Source of the DNA: Marinobacter shengliensis
GTDB taxonomy: Bacteria; Pseudomonadota; Gammaproteobacteria; Pseudomonadales; Oleiphilaceae
Direction: 5' to 3'
DNA: 64,000 bases
Assembly (NCBI RefSeq): GCF_003007715.1
Contig: NZ_PXNO01000021.1
Span: forward strand, 124,001 to 188,000
Positions 8,116 to 18,000 of this stretch are shown piece by piece. Position numbers and translations under genes: made by a program. Below the pieces are notes generated by a model. The model was not told the origin of the DNA. It searched no databases and saw only the letters and a program-made list of their open reading frames with translations. Within the stretch, counting starts at the first letter, position 1, and every line of letters starts with the position of its first letter.

Positions 8116-9477
8116 TTATTTCACCCCCAGGGCCTTCTGCTTCTCAAAGTGTTCCCGGGTGAGCTTGAACACCACCGGGCTGAGTAACAGCAGGGCGATC
8201 AGGTTGGGCAGCGCCATCATCGCGTTGAGGGTGTCGGCCACCAGCCAGATAAAGCCCAGGTTGATGGTGGCACCCACGGGGATGGCGACAATCCACAACA
8301 CCCGATAAGGCACGATGGCCTTCACACCAAACAGGAACTCGATGCAGCGTTCACCATAGAACGACCAGCCAATGATGGTGGTGAAGGCGAAAATCGCCAG
8401 CGCAATCGCGACCACGTAGTTGCCGAAGCCGGGGAGGCCTGTTTCAAAGGCCAGGGAGGTGAGGGCCGCACCCGTCTCGCCGGAGGTCCAGGCGCCGGAG
8501 GTAATAATCACCAGGCCGGTGATGCTGCACACAATGATGGTATCGATGAAGGTGCCCAGCATGGCGACCATGCCCTGCTTGACCGGGTTCTTGGTCTGGG
8601 CGGCGGCATGGGCGATGGGCGCAGAACCCAGGCCCGCTTCGTTGGAGAAGATACCGCGTGCGACACCAAAGCGGATAGCCGCCCAGACAGCGGCACCGGC
8701 AAAGCCCCCCTCGGCTGCGGCCGGGCTGAAGGCATAGCTGAACACCATGCTGACGGCTGCGGGAATTTCACTGGCATTGATGGCCAGAACAATCAGGCCA
8801 ACCAGCACGTAAGACACCGCCATAAATGGCACCAGGGCACTGGCCACCTGGCCAATACGCTTGATGCCGCCAATCAGCACCAGGCCCACCATAATCATCA
8901 GCAGAACGCCGGTGATCCAGTGGGGCAGGCCGAAGTTGGCAGACAACACATCCGCCACCGAGTTGGCTTGTACCGTATTGCCGATACCGAAAGCGGCAAT
9001 GGAGGCGAAGATCGCGAACAACACCCCAAGCCAGGCCCATTTCTTGCCCAGGCCATTGCGGATGTAATACATGGGGCCGCCCACATGGGCACCACGCTCA
9101 TCCACTTCCCGGTAGCGCACGGCCAGCACGGCCTCGCCGTACTTGGTGGCCATGCCCACCAGGGCGGTCAGCCACATCCAGAACAGGGCGCCCGGGCCGC
9201 CCAGGAACACGGCGGTGGCAACCCCTGCAATGTTACCGGTGCCTACGGTGGCTGACAGGGCGGTCATCAGGGCCTGGAATGGCGGAATATCACCATCGTC
9301 CTCGTCACCGCGGGCACGGCCGCTCCACATCAGCCGGAACCCGGCGCCCAGTTTCAGGATTGGCATCAGTTTCAGACCAATACTGAGAAACAGCCCGACC
9401 CCGAGGATCATCACCAACATCGGTGGTCCCCAGACCAGGCTATTGATTTGACTTACAAATTCAGAAATGGGTTCCAT
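8116..9477 (-). CDS. Sodium:alanine/glycine symporter, AGCS family
   Basis: 453 residues from an ATG at 9477 with GGGAG 6-7 nt upstream; a GTG at 9489 would add four residues. It has about ten to eleven membrane helices and the AGCS signatures ATVGTGNIAGVATAV and SNEAGLGSAPIAHAAAQT. The protein is predicted to import alanine or glycine with Na+ across the inner membrane. No glycine riboswitch precedes it. Confidence 0.92.
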   Translation of the reverse strand: MEPISEFVSQINSLVWGPPMLVMILGVGLFLSIGLKLMPILKLGAGFRLMWSGRARGDEDDGDIPPFQALMTALSATVGTGNIAGVATAVFLGGPGALFWMWLTALVGMATKYGEAVLAVRYREVDERGAHVGGPMYYIRNGLGKKWAWLGVLFAIFASIAAFGIGNTVQANSVADVLSANFGLPHWITGVLLMIMVGLVLIGGIKRIGQVASALVPFMAVSYVLVGLIVLAINASEIPAAVSMVFSYAFSPAAAEGGFAGAAVWAAIRFGVARGIFSNEAGLGSAPIAHAAAQTKNPVKQGMVAMLGTFIDTIIVCSITGLVIITSGAWTSGETGAALTSLAFETGLPGFGNYVVAIALAIFAFTTIIGWSFYGERCIEFLFGVKAIVPYRVLWIVAIPVGATINLGFIWLVADTLNAMMALPNLIALLLLSPVVFKLTREHFEKQKALGVK

Positions 9478-9588
9478 GGGTTCTCCCACTGTTTACCACG
9501 GCTAGGTCATATGATTAGAGCCCCAGAGGGCATAACCTGTTGAGTTTAGTCGACTATTTTGTGGTGTAAACCGTTTTGCTCCTGAGAG

Positions 9589-9618
9589 TTGTCCATTTTG
9601 CCCACCATTGCCTATGTT
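9589..9618 (+). promoter_or_regulatory. Possible sigma-70 promoter for the CBS gene
   Basis: TTGTCC (9589-9594) and TATGTT (9613-9618) are 18 nt apart and 58 nt before the ATG at 9676. Nothing else is evident in the 186-nt divergent spacer. Confidence 0.35.
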
Positions 9619-9675
9619 TAGAGTAACTGCGGTGCCAGTTTCGGCGCCTTAAATAAAACCGAAAAGGGGCTGCCT

Positions 9676-10107
9676 ATGCGCTCACTGAAAATCTCGGAAG
9701 TCATGTGGAATCACATTGAGCCTATCCGTTGCGGCACACCGCTGACCAAGGTTGTTAAAGCGTTACTGGATAACCACGTTACCGGTTTGCCAGTGGTGGA
9801 TGAAAAGCGCCAGGTTCTGGGCTTTGTGTCGGAGCAGGACTGCATTCACTCGCTGCTGGTGAGTAATTATCACAGCGAGGGCGAGCCCATTGTGGACGAT
9901 GTGATGTTCCATAAACCGCTGACGGTGTCGCCAGAGATGTCAGTGATCGATCTGGCGCAGAATCTGGGGGCCGGAAAGCCGAAAGTGTACCCGGTGGTTG
10001 ATCATGGCAAACTGGTGGGGATTGTCACCCGTACAGCTATTCTGTCCCAGTTGGCCAAATCCGGTAATACCATCGAAAAACAGCGATTTGCCAACGCTGC
10101 GGACTGA
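9676..10107 (+). CDS. CBS-pair domain protein
   Basis: 143 residues consisting of almost nothing but two CBS motifs: residues 15-60 (TGLPVVDEKRQVLGFVSEQD) and 75-125 (KVYPVVDHGKLVGIVTRTAI). An AAGGGG ribosome site precedes the ATG. Such stand-alone CBS pairs bind adenosyl nucleotides and modulate a partner enzyme; no partner is evident. It lies 29 nt upstream of fghA, so the two may share a transcript. Confidence 0.87.
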   Translation: MRSLKISEVMWNHIEPIRCGTPLTKVVKALLDNHVTGLPVVDEKRQVLGFVSEQDCIHSLLVSNYHSEGEPIVDDVMFHKPLTVSPEMSVIDLAQNLGAGKPKVYPVVDHGKLVGIVTRTAILSQLAKSGNTIEKQRFANAAD

Positions 10108-10136
10108 CTTGTCCACCTACAACTGCCAGGAAGACT

Positions 10137-10982
10137 ATGGAACTGCTAGCCACCAACGTTTGCTTTGACGGCGAGCACCGCCGCTACCGCCACTCATCTG
10201 CCACGCTCCAGTGCGACATGGAGTTTGCGGTGTTTCTGCCGCCGTCGGCTCTGGGCGAGAAAGGCAAACCAGCGCCAGTGCTGTACTGGTTGTCCGGGCT
10301 GACCTGCACCGACCAGAATTTCATGCAGAAAGCCGGTGCCCAGAAACTGGCCGCCAGGCTGGGCCTGGCGATTGTGTGCCCGGATACCAGCCCCCGGGGC
10401 CTGGACCTGCCTGGCGAGCACGACAGTTATGATTTTGGCAGTGGCGCGGGCTTTTATGTGAATGCCACAGAACAGCCCTGGGCACCCCACTACCGCATGC
10501 ACGATTACGTGGTGAAGGAACTGCCCCAACTGGTCGAGAATGAGTTGCCGCTCAGCAGTGAACGGTCAGTCAGCGGCCATTCCATGGGCGGCCACGGAGC
10601 CTTGATTTGTGCCTTGAAGAATCCGGGGTATTACAAATCGGTATCGGCGTTCGCCCCCATTGCCAATCCCATGGCGTGCCCCTGGGGGCAGAAAGCCTTC
10701 AAGGGTTATCTTGGGGAAGACCAGAACGATTGGGAAGCGTGGGATGCTTCCTGCCTGATCCCGACCGCAAAAGAGCGGCTGCCGCTACTGGTAGACCAGG
10801 GTACGGCCGATGAGTTTCTGGAAACCCAGCTGAACCCGGAAACGTTGGCGGATGTCTGTGAGAAGTTTCATCACCACATCAACCTGCGAATGCACCGTGG
10901 GTACGACCACAGCTATTTCTTTATTGCCTCGTTCATTGACGACCACCTGAATCATCATGCCAGGGCATTGGGTTTGGCATGA
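10137..10982 (+). CDS. fghA: S-formylglutathione hydrolase
   Basis: 281 residues of esterase-D type alpha/beta hydrolase. The nucleophile elbow is GHSMGG with Ser149; LVDQGTADEFL and YDHSYFF supply the Asp and His. LSGLTCTDQNF is characteristic of FghA/FrmB. It hydrolyses S-formylglutathione to formate and glutathione, the second step of glutathione-dependent formaldehyde detoxification. The usual partner, the glutathione-dependent alcohol dehydrogenase, is not in this window. AGGA precedes the ATG. Confidence 0.93.
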   Translation: MELLATNVCFDGEHRRYRHSSATLQCDMEFAVFLPPSALGEKGKPAPVLYWLSGLTCTDQNFMQKAGAQKLAARLGLAIVCPDTSPRGLDLPGEHDSYDFGSGAGFYVNATEQPWAPHYRMHDYVVKELPQLVENELPLSSERSVSGHSMGGHGALICALKNPGYYKSVSAFAPIANPMACPWGQKAFKGYLGEDQNDWEAWDASCLIPTAKERLPLLVDQGTADEFLETQLNPETLADVCEKFHHHINLRMHRGYDHSYFFIASFIDDHLNHHARALGLA

Positions 10983-11003
10983 GCCCGCCACGCTCCGCGG
11001 GTT

Positions 11004-12128
11004 TCAGTTGCGAAAGCCCCAGAGCAGGCTGAAATCCATGGAAGGCATTTCTTCTGGCTCTTCGGCGCCTTGGATGTTGTATTCGGGAACGCTGGTGTCG
11101 CGCTCAAACGTGCCGCTGTAGCGGTTGCCCCGGGGCCCGAAAATAGCTTTGACAAACGGTCCCCTGGCCCTGACGGCGCGGCCGGTCACCACACCGACTT
11201 CGTTATTGTCGAGCCGCACCAGCATGCCAGGCGGGTATTCGCCGAGTACTTGCAACAGTGACCGTGGAATGGCCGGGCGGACCTTGCCGTCACCGAGGGT
11301 GGCTATCAGTTTGCGGGCAGCGGTGATGGTCATCCGGTTGCGGTAGGCTCGTTTGGTGATCATGGCCACGTAGCGTTCTGACAGAGCCAGAATTTCCGCC
11401 TCTGGCAGAATATCAGTGCCACTTAATCCTTCCGGATAGCCGGAGCCATCGGCCTGCTCGTGGTGCTGGGCGATGATTTTCAGCAACAGTTTATTGGTAA
11501 TGCCGGCGGAGGTCAGTGCCTGGATGCTGCGGTGCGGGTGTTTGCGGATAACTGCCCGCTGGTCGTCGGTGAGCACGCGGGTGGAAGCATTTAGCTGGTC
11601 GGCCACCGGCACAAGTGCCAGGTTGGCGGTCAGGGCCGCGGCGGTCAGCACACTGGTACGTTTTTCATCAAGCCCAAACGCCCTGGCCGTGAAGTGGCAC
11701 AAAATGCCGTAGAAAAGAATCTGTTCGTGAATGGTGGGGCCGATGGAGTACAGGTGCACCAGGGCCAGGCTGGCTTCCGGGGCTTCCTGACAGGTCCGCT
11801 CCAGCATTCGCGCCAGCCCCAATAAACGTTTTTGGGCAGACGGATCTTCACTGGTGATGGCGTTGAGGGTTGCTTCCAGGGTGGCCAGCAGGTCAGCGTA
11901 GTCGGCAAACGGGTTACGCTGCCGTTGATCCTCCTGAATCTTTTCCTTTTTCCGTTCGATTTTCCGGGGTTTGAACCGGCCCCGCTCAAACAATTGCTCC
12001 AGTTGGGTATTGGTCTGGATAACATAGCCCTGACGCAGCAAGACGTTTCCATCGGCGTCGAAAACATCCCAGGGTAATGGACGGCCGATGGTCAATGCCC
12101 CAGGGGCGATGCGTATTAAATCAGACAA
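11004..12128 (-). CDS. HD-GYP-like protein with altered HD motif
   Basis: 374 residues from a TTG start at 12128 with AGGA upstream. The C-terminal half aligns with HD-GYP phosphodiesterases: KHP at 196-198 and HHEQADGSGYPEGL at 222-235 are present. The metal-binding HD pair expected near 167-169 reads TAN (AALTANLALVP), so catalysis is doubtful. The N-terminal 90 residues are charged and of unknown fold. The gene lies 77 nt behind the LOV-GGDEF-EAL gene on the same strand and may be the last member of that operon. A second degenerate HD-GYP protein occurs in the same operon. Confidence 0.75.
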   Translation of the reverse strand: MSDLIRIAPGALTIGRPLPWDVFDADGNVLLRQGYVIQTNTQLEQLFERGRFKPRKIERKKEKIQEDQRQRNPFADYADLLATLEATLNAITSEDPSAQKRLLGLARMLERTCQEAPEASLALVHLYSIGPTIHEQILFYGILCHFTARAFGLDEKRTSVLTAAALTANLALVPVADQLNASTRVLTDDQRAVIRKHPHRSIQALTSAGITNKLLLKIIAQHHEQADGSGYPEGLSGTDILPEAEILALSERYVAMITKRAYRNRMTITAARKLIATLGDGKVRPAIPRSLLQVLGEYPPGMLVRLDNNEVGVVTGRAVRARGPFVKAIFGPRGNRYSGTFERDTSVPEYNIQGAEEPEEMPSMDFSLLWGFRN

Positions 12129-12205
12129 AATGCTGGTTCCTGAATACCACTTTGGCTCAAAAGTCTAACCCTGAAACTGTCGTCAATGCCACCATATACC
12201 CAATC

Positions 12206-15061
12206 TCATTGCATGGCAGCATGATAGTGAAACGCCTGCCGGATATGCTCGCGAATCTGGTCGTCATCCCAGGGTTTGGTCAGGAATTTGTAGATCGCGC
12301 CCTGATTTATCGCGTCGGTCACGGATTTCAGATCCGTGTATCCAGACAACACAATACGCACGGTATTCGGGTGGATGGCTTTCACCCGGCTGAGAAACTC
12401 CGTGCCAGACATTTCCGGCATTCGCTGGTCAGAGATGATTACCTGCACAGCATTTTCGGCCAGCAAGTTGAATGCCTCACTCACCGATGTAGTCGATAAT
12501 ATACGGTACCCGTCTCTTCGCAAGGTGCGGGATAACGCTTTGATGATATTGGCCTCGTCGTCCAGTAACAGGAGAGTTTTCTGGCCGCTCTCGTCGCTTT
12601 GGGTTGAGAGTTTCGGGTGGCCGCCTTGCTGATTCATGAAGTCGATGAGTTCGGTGAAAGGCATCGGTCGCGCAAAGGCATATCCCTGCAACAGGTCGCA
12701 GTTGTTCCTGCGCAGAAAGGCAGCGTGCGCCTCGGTTTCCACACCCTCGGCTACTACCTCAAGCGATAGATGGTGGGCCATCGAAATCACCCCTTGGGTA
12801 ATGGCGGCGTCACTGCGATTCTGGATAACATCTTTGATAAACGTACGGTCAATCTTTATTTTGTTGGCCGGCATGAGCTTGATGTATGTGAGGCTTGAAA
12901 AGCCAGTTCCGAAATCGTCTATCGCGATACGTACGCCCAGTGCCCGGAGTTCATTCAGAGTACGAACCACCATATCTGTGTCGTAGAGAACGGTGGACTC
13001 TACTACCTCCAGTTCCAGAGAGGCGGGGGGCAGTCCAGATGCCTGAAGCGCCTGCTGGACAACCTCGACGAAGCCAAATTTCCGAATCTGTATCGGCGAG
13101 ACATTGACGGCAACGGTGCAATCTTTGAAGCCGGATGCGTGAATGCGGACCATATCTCGGCAGGCCTGGTGCAACACCCAGCGCCCAAGGGCAATGATCT
13201 GACCGGTTTCCTCCGCCATCGGCACGAAGTCACCCGGCGACACCAATCCTTGTTCCGGATGCTCCCAGCGCACCAACGCCTCAACAGACTTTGTCTGCCC
13301 GGTGCGGGCGTCGACAACGGGTTGATAGAATAGTGTCAGCGCTTCATCGTCGATGGCGTCCTGAAGCTGGTTGCGGAGTTTGACCCGTAAGTTCGCTTGG
13401 GTGTTCATCTCCTCCTCAAACCATTGCCAGGTGTTGCGGCCAAGTTGCTTCGCTTGATACATGGCGAGGTCTGCTTGCTGGATCAGCTCGGAGGGCTCCT
13501 GGATGCTGCCATCGGTGGCCGTCATGCCGATGCTAGCGGTCAGATGCAAGGTCTCATCGCATACTCGGTAAGGCAAAGCCAAAGCTTTCATGACCTGCTC
13601 CACCACCACTTGCGCGTCGTTATCCTGTGCGAGATCGGAAAGTGCTATGACGAACTCATCGCCACTGACGCGAGCCACGGTATCGCCGGAGCGCACGAGC
13701 CCTCTGAGTCGATGAGCTACCTCAATCAGAATCTGGTCGCCGGTGCGATGGCCAAGTGAATCGTTAATCAGCTTGAAACCGTCCAGATCAATAAAAAGCA
13801 GGCCCACGTGGCGGTTGTACCGTCGGGCAAACTGGCAGGCCTGGTTTAGCCGGTCTTCCAGCAGCGCGCGGTTGGGTAGCTGTGTCAGCACATCATGGCT
13901 GGAATTGTAGGCCAGCTGATTCTCAATGGATTTCCGTTCAGAAATATCATTCAGGACGCCAACAAAGTGGGTGATCGTGTTCTGATCGTCACGGATGGGC
14001 GATAGGTAAAGGTCATTCCAGAACGGGCTGCCGTCTTTTTTGTAGTTACGCAGCACGACCGAAATATCGTCGCCTCTGGCGAGCCCCTTGCGAATCTGAT
14101 CGAGGGCCTGTTCATTACTCAAGTCAAATTCGTCCCCCTGCAGAAACCGGCAGTTCCTGCCAAGTACTTCTTCAGCTGTATAGCCGGTGATTCGCTCAAA
14201 CGTAGGGTTTACGTAGACCAGGGGCATATCCTCGGCCAGCGCATCTGCTACCACAATGCCGTTAGAGCTGGATTCGATACAGCGTTTCAGCAGTTTGAGC
14301 CGACGGTCATTCTCGATCTGACTCGTTTTGTCGTTAAAAATATAAAGCGCCAGCTCAGTCTGGTTGATCGAGATTAACTCGTGGGTTACTTCGACAGTCA
14401 GCGAGCGGCCGTCCTGGGTGAGATGGTGTTCCAGGACAGCTCCGAGTTGCAGGGTGAGACTGTCGCCATCTGGAAGGTCAGCTTGGTTTGGTGCTCTCAG
14501 GTCATCCAATGACAGCCTTGGGGAGCCTTGCGGGGCAAGCCCATACAATTCGCGAGCGGCGCTGTTCATGGCTTTGATGCGGCCAGTATCCGGTTCCGCC
14601 AGGCACATGGGGCTCGGGCTATTTTCAAACAGGAGCCGGTATTGCGCTTCACTGCTGGCGAGGTCCTCGGTGGCGGCGGCCCGGTCTATGGCGTAGCGGA
14701 TACTGCGCAGCAGCGTGTGGCCATCCAGCCGGCCTTTTACCAGATAATCGGCGGCTCCCATCTCTACAGCACGGGCATCCAGTTCATTGTCCCCCTGGCC
14801 GGTCAGCAGGATGAACGGTGTGGTGATACCCTCTTCCTTGGCTCGCTGGATCAGGTCGAGGCCTGACTCAGGCCCCAGCCGAAGGTCAACAAGTGCTATA
14901 TCCACGCCATTGTCATGCAGGCTGGCCAGACCATCACTCAAGCAGTCACGCCAGATTAGATGGGTGCTGACCGGGCTCACCTCTTCGAGCATATCCCGGG
15001 TTATCAGGTAATCGTCTTCATCGTCCTCAATCAACAGGACGCGCAAAATCGGGTCAGTCAT
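12206..15061 (-). CDS. REC-PAS-LOV-GGDEF-EAL-REC c-di-GMP signalling protein
   Basis: 951 residues. Order: receiver 1 (1-123, phosphoacceptor Asp59), PAS (about 140-248), LOV-type PAS (258-373) with the flavin-binding motif GRNCRFLQ and photoactive Cys304, GGDEF (383-548, signature SGDEF), EAL (563-808, with EALVRW, NVSP, DDFGTGFSSL and EGVET), and receiver 2 (828-948, Asp878). Both c-di-GMP synthase and phosphodiesterase signatures look intact. The start at 15061 overlaps the hybrid kinase stop by ATGACTGA; an ATG at 15067 is an alternative. The protein probably joins phosphorelay input from the operon's kinases with blue light to set c-di-GMP (inference). Confidence 0.9.
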   Translation of the reverse strand: MTDPILRVLLIEDDEDDYLITRDMLEEVSPVSTHLIWRDCLSDGLASLHDNGVDIALVDLRLGPESGLDLIQRAKEEGITTPFILLTGQGDNELDARAVEMGAADYLVKGRLDGHTLLRSIRYAIDRAAATEDLASSEAQYRLLFENSPSPMCLAEPDTGRIKAMNSAARELYGLAPQGSPRLSLDDLRAPNQADLPDGDSLTLQLGAVLEHHLTQDGRSLTVEVTHELISINQTELALYIFNDKTSQIENDRRLKLLKRCIESSSNGIVVADALAEDMPLVYVNPTFERITGYTAEEVLGRNCRFLQGDEFDLSNEQALDQIRKGLARGDDISVVLRNYKKDGSPFWNDLYLSPIRDDQNTITHFVGVLNDISERKSIENQLAYNSSHDVLTQLPNRALLEDRLNQACQFARRYNRHVGLLFIDLDGFKLINDSLGHRTGDQILIEVAHRLRGLVRSGDTVARVSGDEFVIALSDLAQDNDAQVVVEQVMKALALPYRVCDETLHLTASIGMTATDGSIQEPSELIQQADLAMYQAKQLGRNTWQWFEEEMNTQANLRVKLRNQLQDAIDDEALTLFYQPVVDARTGQTKSVEALVRWEHPEQGLVSPGDFVPMAEETGQIIALGRWVLHQACRDMVRIHASGFKDCTVAVNVSPIQIRKFGFVEVVQQALQASGLPPASLELEVVESTVLYDTDMVVRTLNELRALGVRIAIDDFGTGFSSLTYIKLMPANKIKIDRTFIKDVIQNRSDAAITQGVISMAHHLSLEVVAEGVETEAHAAFLRRNNCDLLQGYAFARPMPFTELIDFMNQQGGHPKLSTQSDESGQKTLLLLDDEANIIKALSRTLRRDGYRILSTTSVSEAFNLLAENAVQVIISDQRMPEMSGTEFLSRVKAIHPNTVRIVLSGYTDLKSVTDAINQGAIYKFLTKPWDDDQIREHIRQAFHYHAAMQ

Positions 15062-18000
15062 AATCATTGCTATCCGGTATGGTCGGTTCCCGGTGTTTTT
15101 GGTCCCAGTAACATGTCAGGGCCTCAACAATGTTCAGTAGCTCGGTATACCGGGTTGGCTTGACGATATAATCGTTGGCGCCCTGGGCCTGGCAGAAACC
15201 GATGTCCTCATCGTTCCGGGAGGTCGTGAGTATCACGGTAGGCAGCCGACAAAGTTCCGGCGTTGAACGTATCTCAACAAGCGCCTGCCTGCCGTCTTTC
15301 AGAGGCATATTGAGATCCAGCAATATAAGGTCCGGCAGGGAGCTGCTGCCGGCGAGCAAGTCCGGGCACTCACCTTTCAATGCCGCCATCAGCTCCACGC
15401 CGTTAGATACAAAGCACAGTTGGCATTGCTGGCACCGTTCCCCGAAGGCTTCGCGTATCATCAGTTGGTCGTCCGGATCGTCATCGGCAATCATGATCAG
15501 GGGGCTGTATGTGTCGTCAGTCATTGGCTGTGCCTCGTTAACCCGTCGGAACCGTATTCGGAACGTAGTGCCCTTGCCGGGGGCGCTGTTGACGGCCACC
15601 GTTGCACCATGGCGATCCAGAATCTTTTTGACTATCGCCATACCAATGCCCGTGCCGGTGTAACCGTCCTTTTGGTGTAGACGCTGGAATGGGTGAAAGA
15701 GTTTCTCCGCGTAGCGTTCCTCAAAACCGATGCCGTTATCGCGAACCACCAGTGTCCAATCGGTATCGGTGACATCCTCTGCGGTAAGTGAGATTTCCGG
15801 TGGCCGTTCTGGTTCGTGGAACTTGATGGCATTGCTCAAGAGGTTCTGTAGCACCTGTCGGAGCTGTGTGGCATCGCCATAGGTTTCCGGCAAACGTCCA
15901 GTGGTGATAATGGCCTGCTCCCGGCTGATACTGGTCTCCATATCCTGCATGACTTCCCTCAGGATAGTCTCTGTATCGCAGGAAACCATGGGCTTGGCCC
16001 GGGTTGTCACCCGGGAATAGCTGAGCAGGTCCTCAATCAGGTTCTGCATCCGGCCAGCAGCTGATTGCATGCGCTTGAGGTAATCCTTCTCTTGCTCTTC
16101 CAGCTTGTCTGACCTGCTGATCAACCGGTCAGAAAACGCCTGTATCTTGCGCAGGGGTTCTTGCAGGTCGTGGGACGCCACGAAGGCGAAATCCTGGAGC
16201 TCCCGATTGCTGCGTTCAAGTTCTGCCATGGTGGCCTCCAGTTTCCATTGGGCTTCCTTACGCTCGCGGATACTTCGATAATAAACGGCGAGTCCCTCGT
16301 CAGAAGGGTAAGCGCTGATTTCAAGCCAGTTGTCCAGAGGCTCGTAATAGCCTTCAAACGAAACAGACTCCCCGGTATCCATGGCGTAGCGATAGTTCTC
16401 ATCGAATTCGGTACCAACGGCGGCCGGGAAGATCTCCCAGAGGTTGTGCCCCAGTAATTCGTCACGAGATTTACGCAGCAGTTCCTCAGAACGTCGGTTC
16501 ACGTAGGTGAAACGCCATTCCCGATCTACCGTGAAAAACGCATCGGTAATGCTCTCGAAGATAGTGGCCTGGCGCTCGGCAAATCGTCGGATCTGTTCCA
16601 TGGCTTGCCGGGACGCTGTTATATCCTGAAACGCGCCCTGTAACTTGGCGATATCCCCATTGCCATCCTTGACTGCATGGCCAATGGCCCTTACCCAACG
16701 TTGTCGTCCTTTTGCTGTGATGATCTGCAGTTCTTCATCAAAGGGTATGCCATCTTCAATGCAGGTTTGGACTGCGTTGGTGATACGCTCCCGGTGCTCT
16801 GGAATGTAAAACTGAATGGCATCCTCAACATCGGGGGCCTGGCCCGGCGGCAGCTCGTGTATCGCGCAAACGACATCCGACCAAGTGGACTTGCCGGTAT
16901 TCAAATCAACCACCCAGCCACCAATCATGGCCACTCGCTCGGCCATTTTAAGAAGGGCTTCGTTCTCCCTGAGTTTCTGTTCGATGCGCCGCTGCTCTGT
17001 GGTATCCCGGGCCACCACATAGATAAGGTCGTCAGCGCTGAGGGTGGCGTTTATATTCAGCCAATGTGTGTTGCCTTGTTTGTCCTGCACCCGGATATGC
17101 AACTCAGAGACCTCGTGGCCCTCGGTGAGCGACTGTACGGCTTGGCGCACCGATACTTTGTCTTCGGCATTCACCAGTTTCAGATATGAGGTGCCCAGTA
17201 ACTCCTCTCTCGAGTATCCCAGTGTTTCCAGGAAGGTCTGGTTCATCTCGAAGAAATAGCTGTTGAGATCGACAATGCAGAACATGTCTGGCGATAGCGA
17301 GAAAAACTGGTCTCGCTCTCTGGTCAGGGTCTCAGCCATCAACTCGTCGGTGATGTCACGACCGACGCAGAACAGGGTTTTGTCTGCTTTGGACCACTCT
17401 GATGTCCAGGAAATGGTGATGATGTGGCCATCCCGATGCCGCAGCCTTGTCCGGAAACCCGAGGCGCGGTCCCGATCACCGGATATCAGTAGCTGTACCT
17501 CTTGTTCGGTGGCCGCCCGGTCTTCCTGCACCAGCAACAGGTCGTAGTGTTTACCCTGAAGCTCATCCGGGCTGTAACCGAGTATTTCCTGACAGGCGGG
17601 GCTTACACTCAGGAAACGACCATCAACACTGATGGAGCAAAGGATATCCCTGGAGAACTGCAGTATGCGTTCATTGGTTAAGCGCAGGGATCGTTCCTGG
17701 TCCAGGTGGTAGTTAAGAGTATTGTTGAGCATTTCCAGAGACTCGGAGCGCCGTTCGGATTCGCGCCAGAACAGGTAGCTGAGCATGACCAGGAAACTCA
17801 GGCCGATACCGCTGAACAGTACCAATGGTGGCAGGTATAGATCGTCCGGCGACAGAGTGCCTGCGGGCATACTGACATGTACAGTCCAACGAGTATCGTG
17901 GTGTGTCTCAACCGTTCGGGATACCAAGTCGATGCGTTGTTTTGGCGGCAGGTCCGGATTCTGGTTGAACAGCGTAAGGCCGTCAGCGGTAACTCGCAAA

